Source: Ficedula albicollis (lineage: Eukaryota > Chordata > Aves > Passeriformes > Muscicapidae). Taken from it: 64,000 bases of DNA. Below are positions 52,151-64,000 of the stretch, in pieces. The stretch covers positions 27,016,168-27,080,167 of the forward strand of contig NC_021671.1 in the NCBI RefSeq assembly GCF_000247815.1. The letters run 5' to 3'. Every line of letters starts with the position of its first letter. Positions within the stretch are counted from its first letter, which is position 1. The notes under the pieces were generated by a model. The model had not been told where the DNA came from. It saw only the letters and a list, made by a program, of their open reading frames with translations, and searched no databases. The position numbers and the translations under genes are program-made.

Positions 52151-52414
52151 AATTTTAAGAATGTATATAATATACTGCAATTATTTTTGATCCATATGAT
52201 GTAAAATCAAAAATTGAATTAATCAGTCCAGGTCAACCATGAGCCTTGTAATTTTAAGAATGTGTATAATATACTGCAATTACTTTTGATCCATATGATG
52301 TAAAATCAAAAATTGATAATTTTAAGAATGTATATAATATACTGCAATTATTTTTGATCCATATGATGTAAAATCAAAAATTGAATTAATCAGTCCAGGT
52401 CAACCATGAGCCTT
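52151..52414. repeat. Three-copy tandem repeat, 68-bp core with 31-bp tail
   Basis: A 68-bp core starting aattttaagaatgt and ending aaaatcaaaaattg occurs at 52151, 52250 and 52318. The first and third copies carry an extra tail (aattaatcagtccaggtcaa onward, to gagcctt); the middle copy lacks it. A few substitutions separate the copies (gtatat versus gtgtat). Confidence 0.92.
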
Positions 52415-52492
52415 TACCCAAAACACAAAATAACTTTTTGTTAAAGTTGAAGATCAGTCTGAACTGCTATTCCTTTTGATGGAGACATTTCT

Positions 52493-53014
52493 CAGTTCCT
52501 CTATGACAGTGTGTGTACAGGTGCGCTTTGTTCAGCTTGTTCTTCTAAGATTGACATATTTGTAAATATTGCATAGAGTAGTTTGAATTACTTGTTTGTA
52601 TTGCATTACAAGTAGCTTTGGGATCCTGAAATGATCTTGGCATAATTTCATGTAATCTAAGATATAATGCCTTTTGTCTTGTAGTTTAAGAGTATAGCTG
52701 TAGAATTTCCGTCATGATTGCTCTGAAATTTAATGGAGTAGATTTGTAGCCATTCAGTTCCTCTATGACAGTATGTGTACAGGTACGCTTTGTTCAGCTT
52801 GTTCTTCTAAGATTGACATATTTGTAAATATTGCATAGAGTAGTTTGAATTACTTGTTTGTATTGCATTACAAGTAGCTTTGGGATCCTGAAATGATCTT
52901 GGCATAATTTCATGTAATCTAAGATATAATGCCTTTTGTCTTGTAGTTTAAGAGTATAGCTGTAGAATTTCCGTCATGATTGCTCTGAAATTTAATGGAG
53001 TAGATTTGTAGCCA
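52493..53014. repeat. Tandem duplication, 2 x 262 bp
   Basis: Units at 52493-52754 and 52755-53014 start cagttcctctatgacagt and end with tagatttgtagcca. Two differences are visible near the start (gtgtgtgtac versus gtatgtgtac; aggtgcgc versus aggtacgc). Confidence 0.94.
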
Positions 53015-53016
53015 AA

Positions 53017-54600
53017 TGGCTAGTAAAGATTTCTGAAAACTTTTAGGAATGTATGAGCAAAATGTTTGGCCACTAATGTCCCTATAGTTTGTGTGAGCTG
53101 TATGTGTATACATGAGTATATATGCACATGCACTGTATATGAACATGTATGACTTGCAGATTTAAAAATTTATAAGATTACTTTAATATAGGGATTTTTT
53201 TTAATCCTGGAACTCTCTCTTGTAGTCAACAGGAAATATGATCACACTTAAGTGGAATCCTTTCCTTGATGAGATTGTATTTGTATCTGAAGGAGTGTAT
53301 CTAGTATTATTTCAGGTCAAAGCAGACAAAGGTAGTACTCTAATAATTACTTTGTTTTCACTGAAAGGGGACACAAAGCAGCAAAGATACTTGCCAAACT
53401 AATATCGGAAGTTTGTAGAAATTAAATCTGATTCAACCATGAGCCCATTATATTTTACCTGATGAGGGAGGGAAATGTTCACACCTGTTGGTCAAGTAGA
53501 TACATGAGTTTGGGATTTGTTTTCCTTTTTTTTTCTATTTTTTACCTAGATTTTAATTTAGATGAAGAGGAATGAGAGTGTCTTTGTGGTGTCTATGTAG
53601 TGTATTGATTTCAATGTTGTACTTTAAAGGGCTAATTTACCATGTGTATCTTATCTATATGAGTATGTCCTTCATGTCCAGTCTAATAAATGTTAAGTTC
53701 CTGGGTGTTTTCAGTGGGACTGGGATAAATCAATCTTTTTTTTATCCCCAGGGCATTCTTCTCTGCATCACAGAGTTGCCCTTTTACCTGTTCAGTGTAA
53801 TTTAACCTGAGTCAGGAAATCAGTTGAATCTATGTCTGGAAAACAAACAAATCTGAGAAGTAAATGCTCCTCCAATCCCTGAGGATTTATTATTTCCCAT
53901 CGCAGTTATATAATGCAGTATAATAAAGCTCCAAAAGCCAAAGTGAATAAGAGAATTAATTCTGTCCCCAGTCCTCAGGGACAACTTAGATTATTAAAAC
54001 CAGTTTTGTGAAAGTCTCTCCAATGAAGTTGACTTTTTTTACTATCTGCCTGTGTTTACCTGAGACCTTTTTTGGTTTCCAGTTACATAAATCTTGGTGA
54101 ATTTGAGGTATGGAAGTAGAATAAATCCTGAGTTTTCCACTCTCCTGTGAATGAACTCATAAGCCTCTAAGTGTAGCATGGTTGAAAAACAGGCCTTTAT
54201 CTCTGAACTAGTTTCAGACAAATAAGAAGGAACCTTTGACTCTTATTCTTCATAGAAGACTTGTTTTCAATCTATGCCAGAGGTCTTTAGAAAAAACATA
54301 CTTGAAAAGGTGATTCTATGGCAAAATAGCTGCAAATCCCAGTTGCTTTCCTTTTGACTTTAACCTAGTTGTAGTTACTCTTCTGAATTACTCATGCATA
54401 ATGAAGTGATGTGTCATCTTAAACTTTGCAAATCATAACTATTGCTAATTTGTAGGGTTGGGAATGGGAAGAATTGCATATGGATTTCTTTGAATATCAG
54501 AAAGGTTTGACATCCAAGTATATGCTGTTATTTGTAGCAATAGTAACAAAAGCAATTAGATTTCAACAGATTTCATCCATAGGTGCCACATTTGCATTTC
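53017..54600. other. AT-rich intergenic DNA, no gene seen
   Basis: No supported feature. A TG/TA-rich degenerate simple repeat lies at about 53095-53150. Confidence 0.55.
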
Positions 54601-54779
54601 AAGGGCAGTGCATGGTGAGTGCCTTTAATACAGTCACTTCTCAGTGAAAACAGCAGTGGTGGTGGCAGTATTAAAGTGGTTAGAAAGGATGCCTCTGCCC
54701 AGGCCACCACATAGCAACCACTATGTTTCTAAGGACAAATAGCTCTTGCCTGCCCTAAGCAACTCGGTGAGAACATCAA

Positions 54780-55025
54780 AACATGCCTTGTGAGAGATCT
54801 CTAATACCCATTAGTGGTAGCAACTGTTACCTCAATCATGAATGACACAGCCCTAATTATTAAGGTAATTAGAAGTTATAACGCGGGCAATATTAAAGGG
54901 AGAACTTCTAAAGCCCATTAACAATGTTACTTTAAGTGATCCGGCTGTGAACTGTTCAAATCTCTAATTACATTGTATGTCTGTCTTAAAGGCTGATGTA
55001 ATTAAGTGATGGGAGAGGGAATGAA
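54780..55025. promoter_or_regulatory. Candidate enhancer with four TAATTA cores
   Basis: Four TAATTA hexamers fall within 151 bp (54854-54859, 54866-54871, 54965-54970, 54999-55004), together with ccattagtgg, cccattaacaatg and a tgatccggctgtgaactg stretch. There is no repeat match and no open frame of note. This is the strongest enhancer-like texture in the window, but it is an inference from motif density only. Confidence 0.33.
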
Positions 55026-56218
55026 TATATAGTAACTACTATACTATACTTTGTAAGTACTATTTTCACAGAAACCAGCCTCAGTAATGTCATTATGTCA
55101 TTTAGGGGTAGGGTTTTTTGTTCAACTCTATACCACCTGTAGCTAAAAAATACTTAGAATATATAAAAATTATATATCATGGTTTAGTATAGTGGTATCA
55201 AAATGAAGTTGGATTGGATACATTATTCAGCCATGACAAAACCATCAGTGCAATGGCTTTGTTCATACCACCTCAAACAGCACTACATTTCAACATCATC
55301 ATGTAAGTGGATAAATACCCATGTCTTGTCTATCCTACATGCAGGAAACCATTTTAAATGTTTTAGAAGGAAATGCATAAAATAGTACTAAAATGAGTCA
55401 AGTTTATCAAAAGTTAACAACAGTTATGCCTGCATAAGAATTGAGGACAGAACTTTAGGTGTTCACATCACAAATTTAAATTGAGGACTCGAGGAAGCTT
55501 AGCACCAGTCCCTTCTTTTCAGATTGGAAAGAAAGGTGGAAAAAATGGGAATGTTGTGGAAAGCAGAGTTGGATGGATAGAGGACACTGTAATTCTCCGG
55601 TCTCCGGTGAATTTTCAGGTTGCTTTCAATAAATTATAAAAAGTAGAAGATTAATACTCTCCCATGTTCAGTCAAATATTCATTATCTCAGCAAAGAGAA
55701 ACAAAATCAAGTAATTTCCTCTTTCCAGTTCCTTTTATTCAGAAATTGGCTATTTTTTTCTGAGCATGAAACCTGCACGTTCTAAAAAACAGTGGGATCC
55801 AAGTGCTGAAGTTTAGTTTTGCTTCTGTCTTTGCCAAAATTACACCATCCGTATGCATATGCAGTCACAGTAGCAGTTTGTTTTCCAGTTAGGTGGTTAC
55901 ATTTTTGAAATGTTTCTTCTAAATTCATTGAAAGTAGAAAAGGTTCATATACAACAAAGCAAATTAAAATCTGTGTCCTTTTATTCTGCTTATCTTTTCA
56001 CATTTGATATCCCATCATGAGCTGAGAAACTCTACAAATCATCATTTTAGAGATGACTAGTGGATGACCCTTACACCCTTCTTCCAAGTTCTATGGGGTG
56101 TCTGAAGTGAGGAAAATTTGTCAGCATGCTCAGGCATCACAAGGTCTGACTGTCGCTTGAGTGTGGGGACACTGACCCACATTCAGCCCCCTGTGAACGC
56201 TCCCCTGCTTGTACCATA
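55026..56218. other. AT-rich intergenic DNA, no gene seen
   Basis: No supported feature; TA-rich simple sequence lies at 55020-55180. Confidence 0.55.
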
Positions 56219-56262
56219 AGAATCACAGAACACTAGAAGAGTTTGGGTTGGAAGTCCAAGCA
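56219..56262 (-). mobile_element. CR1 LINE remnant (3' terminus, reverse orientation)
   Basis: The run agaatcacagaacactagaa, then gagtttgggttggaagtccaag, is the reverse complement of the CR1 3' terminus (ccttccaacccaaacc followed by the ttctatgattctatg-type end). Only about 44 bp can be recognised. Confidence 0.65.
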
Positions 56263-59200
56263 GTTTTCTCAAAGATTTGAAACAAACATTTGTGAATATG
56301 TGATCAAATATAATTCCAGAATCGGGCTGGACTTGGATGTAGACCTCAATCAGAGCAAGACAAGTCAAAGCTAGGCAATAGAAGGGTAGAGATATACAAG
56401 GCAAGCATCTAGGCAAGACCTGGGATCAGAAGCCAAGCCAAAGGACAGGAAACTCAATAGGGTTGTACTCAATACAGTTGTACCAAGTTGAAGGGCAAAA
56501 CAGGAGGGAGGTCAGAGGCAACAGTCAGAAAGACAAGGAGTTACAATGCAAAGCAGAGCATGGGAAGGGGAGCAAGACACAAGAGGAGCCAAAGGCAGAT
56601 TAAACAGTTAGGGTGTGATTATTCCTTTGACACCCAGGGCAAAGAAGCAGCCAAGTTCAGCTGATTGTGTTTATCAGAGCTTCAGGGGTCAGCAAAGGCT
56701 GAAAAAGAGGAGCCTGGCTGTTGTATTTCACTAGGCACCTGGCAGGTCCCTGGAGCTAGAATGAGCTGGAAGTTTCTTTCTGCTTTCTAATACCCAGTCA
56801 AACATAAGGCTTCAATATTTCAGCCTGCAAATAATCATTATTAAACAACTCTTTAGAGATGAGAAAGGAAAGGATTGAAATAAATGCTGCGCATGTGTGC
56901 CTGATTTACTCAGGGGCATGTGTGGAGAGATGGATATTGAAATAGGCAATGACCTGACCTTGGTCCCCAGACTTCACAGGACATGGCACTCAAATTGTTT
57001 GTGTCACTAGTAAGCATAGGTTAAGTATTTCTATGAAAATATACTACAACAGTAGGGGTAAAAGAGAGAAAATGAGGTGAGATACCTTGCTGTGGTTGAT
57101 TTGAGGATTATGAAAGTAGGTTTTTAAGGTTAAAGGAGATACCTTCAGCAGATGGTACAATGATACATAGGAAGAGATATATGTTCGTGAAGTTCGAATT
57201 TTTCTGTATTTTGGAATACGCTTTGAAAGAAAAGTCACACCAACAAGTTATATTATATCAATATTATGATGATGCTTAAATTGTACTCAAATTGATGCTT
57301 AAGGCCTTGAAATTATATAGTGAAGATTTTTTTTTCCTAGAGAAAGATATCCAGGCTCCCAGATGTCAGAGAGCAATTGGACCTTTCATTCTCAGTTGTA
57401 TCTTAATCCCCACTGACTTTTCTAATTCTGAGGTGCTGATTCTGCAAGGAGATCCACATGACCTCACAATTTAAGTTTTTTCTTACCTTCCATGCACATT
57501 ATAGTACAGTCCTTAATTTCGTGATTGCTTACCTAGTCTCAAATCTCACAACATAAGCTATATTATTTCTATGACCACCTTTAATAACAGCTAGAAATGT
57601 TCCGTTTTCTGATCTCCCTTTTGTTTCCTCATGGAGAGAAATATGAACATTACTATTGATGTGGGGTTTTTTTAACTAAAGCTTCTCAAAGACTATGAGA
57701 ACATTGTCTACAAGTTCAACATGCTCTACTAAAACAAAATACATGCAACACAGGTGATTTTGATCTTATGACTAATCAAGAGTTGTGTGATAAATTGAAG
57801 TCATACCTCTCCTTGGAGAACAAAGGGGGGAAGGCAGCAGGTGAGTGAAGTTCTGGCATGAAGATAATGCACAACTGTTGTTCACCAAATTCCACTTTAT
57901 ATGAACTAGAGGCTGCTCAGTGAAAATAGTAGGAAACTGAGTTAAGGCAAAGAAGCCTTTTACCCACCGTATAGTGAATTTCCAGAGCTTGCTACCACAA
58001 GAGATTGCAGACACAGACCCTCAAAATGGGAGTCAGAAAAATTAATGTACACTAAGTCCATAAAGTGGATAGAAGGACTAGACAGGGAGGTGTCCTCTGA
58101 AATCCCTGGTGTAGGTTTTTGTGTGCTAAGGGAATACAAAAGAAAGGGACTGCAAATAGGATCTAGGCTCACATGCTGTCCATGAATGACATTTCCTTTT
58201 GCCATTGAGACAAAATACTGAACTACAACATAGTAGCTTCATGTTCTGATGCATTTTGCTGCCTATGGCTTTGGGTCACCTTGCCAGCATACTATCTGGT
58301 GATTCATTCCTTTTGAAGCAGTTCAGCAGCTCTTTTCCACTATACACTAAGGATTTCTCTGCTGACTGGCCATAAGGTATCTCTTGTAAAAGAGTTGTTT
58401 GGATGTAGATGATGAGGTGGCTATTTGACTAAACTAATCTGGGAAGACAGAGTGCCCATCAAGACTAAGTGGTGCTCTGTACAAATTAAGTGTGAACAGC
58501 TTGTCAGAGAAATAAAGATGTAGAGAGGAAAAGACCATTTACTCAGCCTTGGGATAACTACATTAAACCTGATTTTATTCTGTCTTCAAGGGTCTTCATA
58601 ATCCTTTGTAAATATGTGGTCAAGTTGGAATTTTGTAACAAAAAAAAAAAAAAAGAAAATTGTGGTTGTTACACTAGCCAAATTTGCGGTAAGGGTAATA
58701 TACAGAGACTAACTGGTACACAGCAAAGCACAACATTCCTAAGGGTGAGATGGTAACAAAAGCTGAAATACTGGAGTATTTGTGAAGTTCCCAGCAATGG
58801 GGACCTTTTTTCCCACTGTCTAGCTTGAGCACTGATGCTGCCAGCATCTCCCTGACAGGGGCACCTTCCTGAAAACATATTTAGACAAATAAATTCCTTT
58901 AGCTGTGGTAGGATTGTGGAACTGAGACTCTGTAGGATTTGTAGCAGCAGTGTGCAAAATCAGCACAAGTATGTGAATTCTTAATGTTGTCCTTAACTGA
59001 CTGCTTTGTCTCAGTTCAAGTTTTCTCATGTTGTCACATTGATCATACATTCCTAGTTGGGAATTTATATTACATCAGTTACCCAAAAGAATTCAGACAC
59101 AGGTCCTCTCTAAGCTGAGTAAAGTCTATAGGACTGATTAGGAAATACAACTCACTGCAGATGGTGCTTAAGTGGGAATCTGGGACTCTTAATCCTTGTT

Positions 59201-61099
59201 TTTCTCTCAGCCTGACAAGTCACTTCACTACCAGCTTCAGTCTTGCTTGTTTTCTCCAGATTAGAAGAGGGAGATCATAACATAGGAAGTATGACTACAT
59301 GTTACCTTTTATTCTTTGGAGTTTGGCCCAGACCCTTTTCTGATTCAAAATTCGAATTCTTGTGTTAAGATACGTGGTTCACATGCAATGTTTCTGTCTC
59401 CTGTTAGGAAGAAGGAAGTACTTAGGAAAAGGCGAACTTCTTCTTCCTAAAAACTTACTTTAGGGAATATTTTGCAATATGTATTTAATTCTATTTTATT
59501 TATTTAATTATATTCTTACCAATAAACTTGATTATTTGAGCATTTTTAGAAGAAAAAGTATATAGGCCTAAAAACATATGAAAAGAAAAGCTACTTAAAA
59601 TGTGAATATTTGTGGGATCTTCTGTAGCTATAGTGTTTAGTTCTCATTATTATTCCATTTCTGGCAAGCATAAAAAATTTGGGACTACAAACTTCAAAAT
59701 GCTCAAACCTTTCAGTTAAAGCTGTGTCTGTAGGATGGAGCCCATGGTCTGTGTGCACTGATGGGCCAGTCTGCACAATGTATTGTGGCCAGTTTCATCT
59801 GTTGAGTGAAAATTCTTTTATTTATGTAACAGAGACTCCCGTTTTTTGATCTATGTGACTCCAACTCCCACCTTTTTATTAAACAGTGTTCTGTGATAGC
59901 AAACACAATATAAACTGTTTCTTAGAGCCATGGTAAAAGTAACTTGAACTACTTCATGTGGATGTTGTTCTTGTATGTTTTATTTTATAAGAATTTTAGA
60001 TAAGTTTAATATTAAACATTTATCAGAAGACTATAAAGTATACATAAAAAGTATGTCCTCTTACTAAAACCTCCTTTCATCTGAAGAGTTCTGATAACAT
60101 GTATAAACCACTCAAGTTCCATTTTTGTTTGGTTATTTCAATATCAGATCACTGGTTGGACCAACCCTGCTTCTACATTATCCCGTATTAAATTTTTAAG
60201 CTTCAAGCTTAATATTGTTCCTCCTTACTATTCATCAAGTAGATAACTGAAAAAGTGTTCCCTTTTTATATTGTCATTTATATGCACTGTAAATACTTCA
60301 ATCCATTTTCTCTCAAAGTTTCCTGCGACACTAAGTTGAAAGCCAATTGAAATTCACTCACTGAAGGTGCTGTGTTGAACTGCCTGAGCTTTTTCCCTAA
60401 ACTATGTGTTGCTTCTCCTTTAAAGCACTGCAACAAACCTTTTTAGCCTCCTCTGCCAGTGCTACACACAATAAACTGGCAAATCCCAGGGAATTGATTC
60501 CATATTCTCTAAGAGAGTAGAGCGATTTCTCTTCCTGGTCATATATCACCTTTACCAATCTCCTCGGTACTGTACAGAAAATGTGGTAGCCTTGGCTCTG
60601 GCCTTCTGTCCCTCTTTTGCACACACTCCCTTACCATGTCAGGTTCTTTGTCAGTTTTGGTTTTTTCTTTTTTTTTTTCCTATAATTAGTAGTTGCACGC
60701 ATTTTCTGTAGTCATTGGTTATGCTGCAAAAGTGTAATTTGGTGAAGGGCATTTGCACAAAAGAGAAAATGGAAGGCTGATTTCAGTAGTAGGGGGCCGA
60801 GTGATTATGAGGCAAAAAGACTTTATGTTAGTCCCAAAGCAGTGTAAGGTCTACCAAAAACCCCAAAGAAACAGTCTATTGTTCCAGAATACTGTCTGTG
60901 TAGGAACATAGAGTTAAACAAGCAGTAGCTGCTGCAGCATTATAATTTTACAGCCATAGCTCTGCTGCAGTTAATTTCCTCATACGGACAAACCCTCAAA
61001 TTTTTACTTGCAAAGTCTCACCCAGAATTCTTATTCAGGATTACCTTAATGAATACCTGGCTTCTTTTTAAAAATGTATTGCTTTTAAAAACATCAGTT
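56263..61099. other. Intergenic DNA, no gene seen
   Basis: No supported exon, RNA gene or complete transposon. Positions 56400-56720 are purine-rich and may be an old unclassified repeat; a run of 15 A lies at 58640-58654; 59460-59530 is very AT-rich. All frames are below 85 codons. Confidence 0.5.
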
Positions 61100-61322
61100 G
61101 TTGTAAGAGCTATGAATTCTCCCCCAGATATCACAATCTCTTTGGAGCACTGTGCAGATTCTCAAATGCCCAAAACACATGATTCCATTTTATCGTTTAA
61201 ATGCTATGCAGGCATTATAATCCACTGAGGTGAATGGACCTGACAGCATTAATGACAACAGCAAGTCCGCTTTGCAAAAATTAGTATCGCTGCTAATTAC
61301 TCTTTAGGCATTAGGCCCATCA
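61100..61322. promoter_or_regulatory. Candidate non-coding regulatory element
   Basis: A complex, repeat-free stretch holds ttttatcgtttaaatgc, cattataatcc, cattaatgac and a TAATTA at 61294-61299. The texture is enhancer-like; conservation is unknown. Confidence 0.25.
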
Positions 61323-62998
61323 AAGCAAGACAGTAAGGAGTGTGCCACACCAAAATGAAGGTGTAAGGCTAAGAATAGGGGTCTGAAGGCTGAAGCAATG
61401 TTTAGGTAGCCAGGCTGGCAGTTCCTTGGAAAAGCATCTTAGTGACCTGTGTGAGAAGTTTGCATGAATGTCTTTCTCAGCCAAAAGCGATGGAAGGGAA
61501 GAAACAGGAGAGCACCACATTGCCACTCTTCCAGCTACACAGGGATCTACTGCTTTTCTGGGCTGGGCAGCAATGCACACTCACACATGATGTGGTAAGC
61601 TGTCTCTCATGCAAACCACTGGCTAAGAAACTGGCAATATTTACATAGTTATCCAAATCAGTTAGTTTGACTTAGGTAGTGGTAGGCTATGACTGGAATT
61701 ATTGGAAGAGGATATCCTTGTAGGAGTGTATGCAAATTGCATTGAATCGCTGCATTCATTTATGCTGTACAGCACCCTCATCCCCTTGCTGCTGTTGGAT
61801 ATTTTGTTTTCTTGCATATTAAAATATGGTGAGTATGTTTTTTTTCTGTTAGTGATAGAAAGAGTATGGTCTTGCTAAAAGCATACTTATTTTGAAATAC
61901 ATAATTTACTATTGAAGACGATTGTTAAAAACCTGGACCCAAAAAAAACAGGGAAAGTCATGAGGTTTTATTGTAAACATCCTAAATAAACTAGAGTAAA
62001 TGCCCACATAACCCTGATAGTACCACTGTAAAAAGTGTTTTCACAGTATTCTTAGGCAACTTCACAGGCAGCAAAAAGCTTCCCTTTTTCCTACTTTACT
62101 GGGTTTTGTTACAGTTCAAGGGCAAATGCTTATTTGCCTCACTTAAAGCTCTGATGCATTCTCCTGTTACATTTGGACCAAATTTTCAAATGGGAGCAGC
62201 CTTTGTATCAGAGCTAGCCAGCTTGAGAGCCTTCAGGGATCTTCACTGTCAGAAGGTGAGTTCTCAGGCTCTTTCAGACACCCCACCTACTAGCACCAAC
62301 TACCATCATCAGGGTGTCACTGCAAATGGAAGCTATTCTTGAGCTTTTAGACTTATTTTTCAGTATACTTAGCTTTATAAAAACTTCCTGCTTCAAGCCA
62401 GCTCCTCTGGTAAGAACATTCATTGTATTAGTAATCACTTACCCTATCCTGATCCAGTGGTTGTTATTGTGGATCTGAGCACAGCAGAAAAATGAGCTAT
62501 TTCCTTGAAATTGTGTGTCCTTATGTTTCTGAATAGGATCATATGTGTGGAGGCAGCTATGCAGAGTAATAAACCTAATGATAAACTAAAAGGTCATTTC
62601 AAGTGCTGTTACTACCAAGGGAATAAAAAAATGCATCAAGAACCATGCTAGTTTCAATCCATGATCCCCAAAGAAAGGTTGAGGACAAACTAGTCTGTAA
62701 GAATAATGGTCTGTCTCAATAGCATTGCTTTTATTAGGCTGAAACAAGCTCTGTAATGTGCACTGACTTTGAAGTCTGTTTTGCCTAACTTGGTTAAAAT
62801 GTTTTGCACTGTGTCTCCTTTGCTGGTGAACAGAGTGTTGCCTCACTGTTTTATCTGATTATTCTCGGTAAAATTCAGAACAATTTAAGTTCTTTTAGAA
62901 CTTGTCTGTTACAAAATAGAAGTTGGGAATTTGGCAGGGGGAAATACAATTTTCCGTTTTAAATTCCTGGACAAAAGTCAGAGTTACCACTACAGTCG
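61323..62998. other. Intergenic DNA, no gene seen
   Basis: No supported feature; frames of 68-86 codons on both strands overlap each other and match no family. Confidence 0.5.
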
Positions 62999-63317
62999 CT
63001 TGGAGAAGCAGACTAGAGTGTGTCTTGGAATTGTTCTATGTGTAATCAACATGCACTCTATTTAAAATTGCCAGTCTCAAACAACCTGTCACAATGCCTT
63101 GGCCAGTAAAATACCCTCATCTACTTTGCCTCATTGAAAGAAGGAGATAAGCAGTCGCTTGGTGCCTTGGAGAAGCAGACTAGAGTGTGTCTTGGAATTG
63201 TTCTATGTGTAATCAACATGCACTCTATTTAAAATTGCCAGTCTCAAACAACCTGTCACAATGCCTTGGCCAGTAAAATACCCTCATCTACTTTGCCTCA
63301 TTGAAAGAAGGAGATAA
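62999..63317. repeat. Tandem duplication, period 167 bp
   Basis: The segment cttggagaagcagactagag through gaaagaaggagataa is present at 62999-63150 and 63166-63317, with the joining piece gcagtcgcttggtgc between; agtcgctt also precedes the first copy at 62994. The copies appear identical over about 150 bp. Confidence 0.94.
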
Positions 63318-63924
63318 AAGTGGCCTTCATTTTGTGATTTGTAGACCTGCTAAAAATGGGTTTTCCATCTTTAACAGCATTCCTGGGAGGGGGGTTGATT
63401 TTTCTTTATTGTGGTTTTACAGGGAAGGAGGGAGATATGGTTATATAAACTATGCAAAAAGGAAACTACTTATTTTTTAAGTTCTGGTTTCAGATCCACA
63501 ACTTACTGATGTGGTGGGAGTTGTAGTGCCAGAGCTCAAGTTCGAGTTTGGCAGTTCACGTTTATTTCACTTCCAGTGTTCCAGATAAAGACTATTTTAC
63601 TTGCAATCAGTGTTCCAGAGAAAGACTTCTGGGAAGACAACAAAAATCCCACAGTGTGGTGTAAAGCTGACAAAACAAGAGAAAATGAGAGGAGAATAAT
63701 ATCAGAGCTCATAGGCCTCTAGTTTTAACAGTTCCGCTACTAATGCTTTCTTTCTTTATTTAAGCTTCCAGTAAAGTCTCCCTGTGTTTACCTCTAATTT
63801 AAGAAACTGTCCTTTAATCCAATCCCTTCCTATTCTCTGTCATCCTGTTGTTACTTCCTTCCTCTTATCTTTTAAAAGCTTGCTCACTCGCTCTCCACCC
63901 CCACCCTGGCTTATTCCTTCCATA
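63318..63924. other. Intergenic DNA, no gene seen
   Basis: No supported feature. A short imperfect direct repeat (cagtgttccagataaagact and cagtgttccagagaaagact) lies at about 63573-63627. Confidence 0.5.
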
Positions 63925-64000
63925 TTAATAATAATCTCAGTACTGAGCACTTATATCGCTCTCTACATGTTCAAAGTGCTGTACAAACCTTAGCTAATTA
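63925..64000 (+). repeat. MIR-like SINE, 5' part, cut by window end
   Basis: The run aataataatctcagtactga, gcacttatatcgctctctac, tgttcaaagtgctgtacaaa, ccttagctaatta follows the 5' half of the amniote MIR-type element (gcacttatatagcgcttttc, caaagcgctttacaaa, taactaatt). The rest would lie beyond the window. Confidence 0.6.

Noticed and set aside
52151..52414. Possible CRISPR-like array
   Set aside because: Three direct copies with no unique spacers of constant length, in an evident vertebrate context.

Overview
This window looks like non-coding nuclear DNA from a bird, possibly a songbird. The evidence is two 5'-truncated CR1 LINE copies with the typical avian CR1 3' region, a third CR1 remnant, a complete solo LTR of an avian ERVL-like endogenous retrovirus with a perfect target-site duplication, old amniote MIR-type repeats, and generally AT-rich DNA with few transposons. 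No open frame could be assigned to a known protein family. The many 60-210-codon frames lack domains, start context and splice logic, and the longest (about 280-320 codons) are products of a poly-G tract. I therefore report no confident protein-coding gene and no RNA gene.

Layout. Positions 1-8800 are AT-rich intergenic DNA with four loci of short tandem duplication. Positions 8816-11880 are pyrimidine-rich on the plus strand; the minus strand reads like decayed, frameshifted coding DNA of unknown origin. Positions 12400-13050 hold a palindromic old repeat, a 71-bp duplication and a MIR fragment. Positions 22321-24132 hold a CR1 fragment whose 3' part was copied together with its flank in a 796-bp tandem duplication. 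Positions 33899-34466 are the solo LTR. Positions 37100-39700 are a GC- and CpG-rich island, the best promoter or first-exon candidate, interrupted by an 81-nt and a 573-nt run of pure G and followed by a 39-bp minisatellite. From 40000 to the end the sequence is again AT-rich, with further tandem duplications (40734, 45476, 47811, 49220, 52151, 52493, 62999), a second CR1 (47779-48290), a CR1 remnant (56219) and a MIR-like 5' end cut off by the window edge.

Several stretches (about 17255, 24841, 25860, 40090, 42590, 43020, 54780 and 61100) have TAATTA homeodomain-core clusters or complex, repeat-free sequence of the kind seen in developmental enhancers. They are offered as low-confidence candidate regulatory elements, because conservation cannot be judged from one sequence. 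Together with the absence of exons this would fit a gene desert or a very large intron, but that is inference.

The two unusual properties are the 573-base G homopolymer and the density of local tandem duplications (about 16 loci, units 39-796 bp, mostly 96-100% identical). Either could be biological or produced by sequencing and assembly; copy differences in several loci argue that at least some duplications are real. I found no convincing undescribed biological system.
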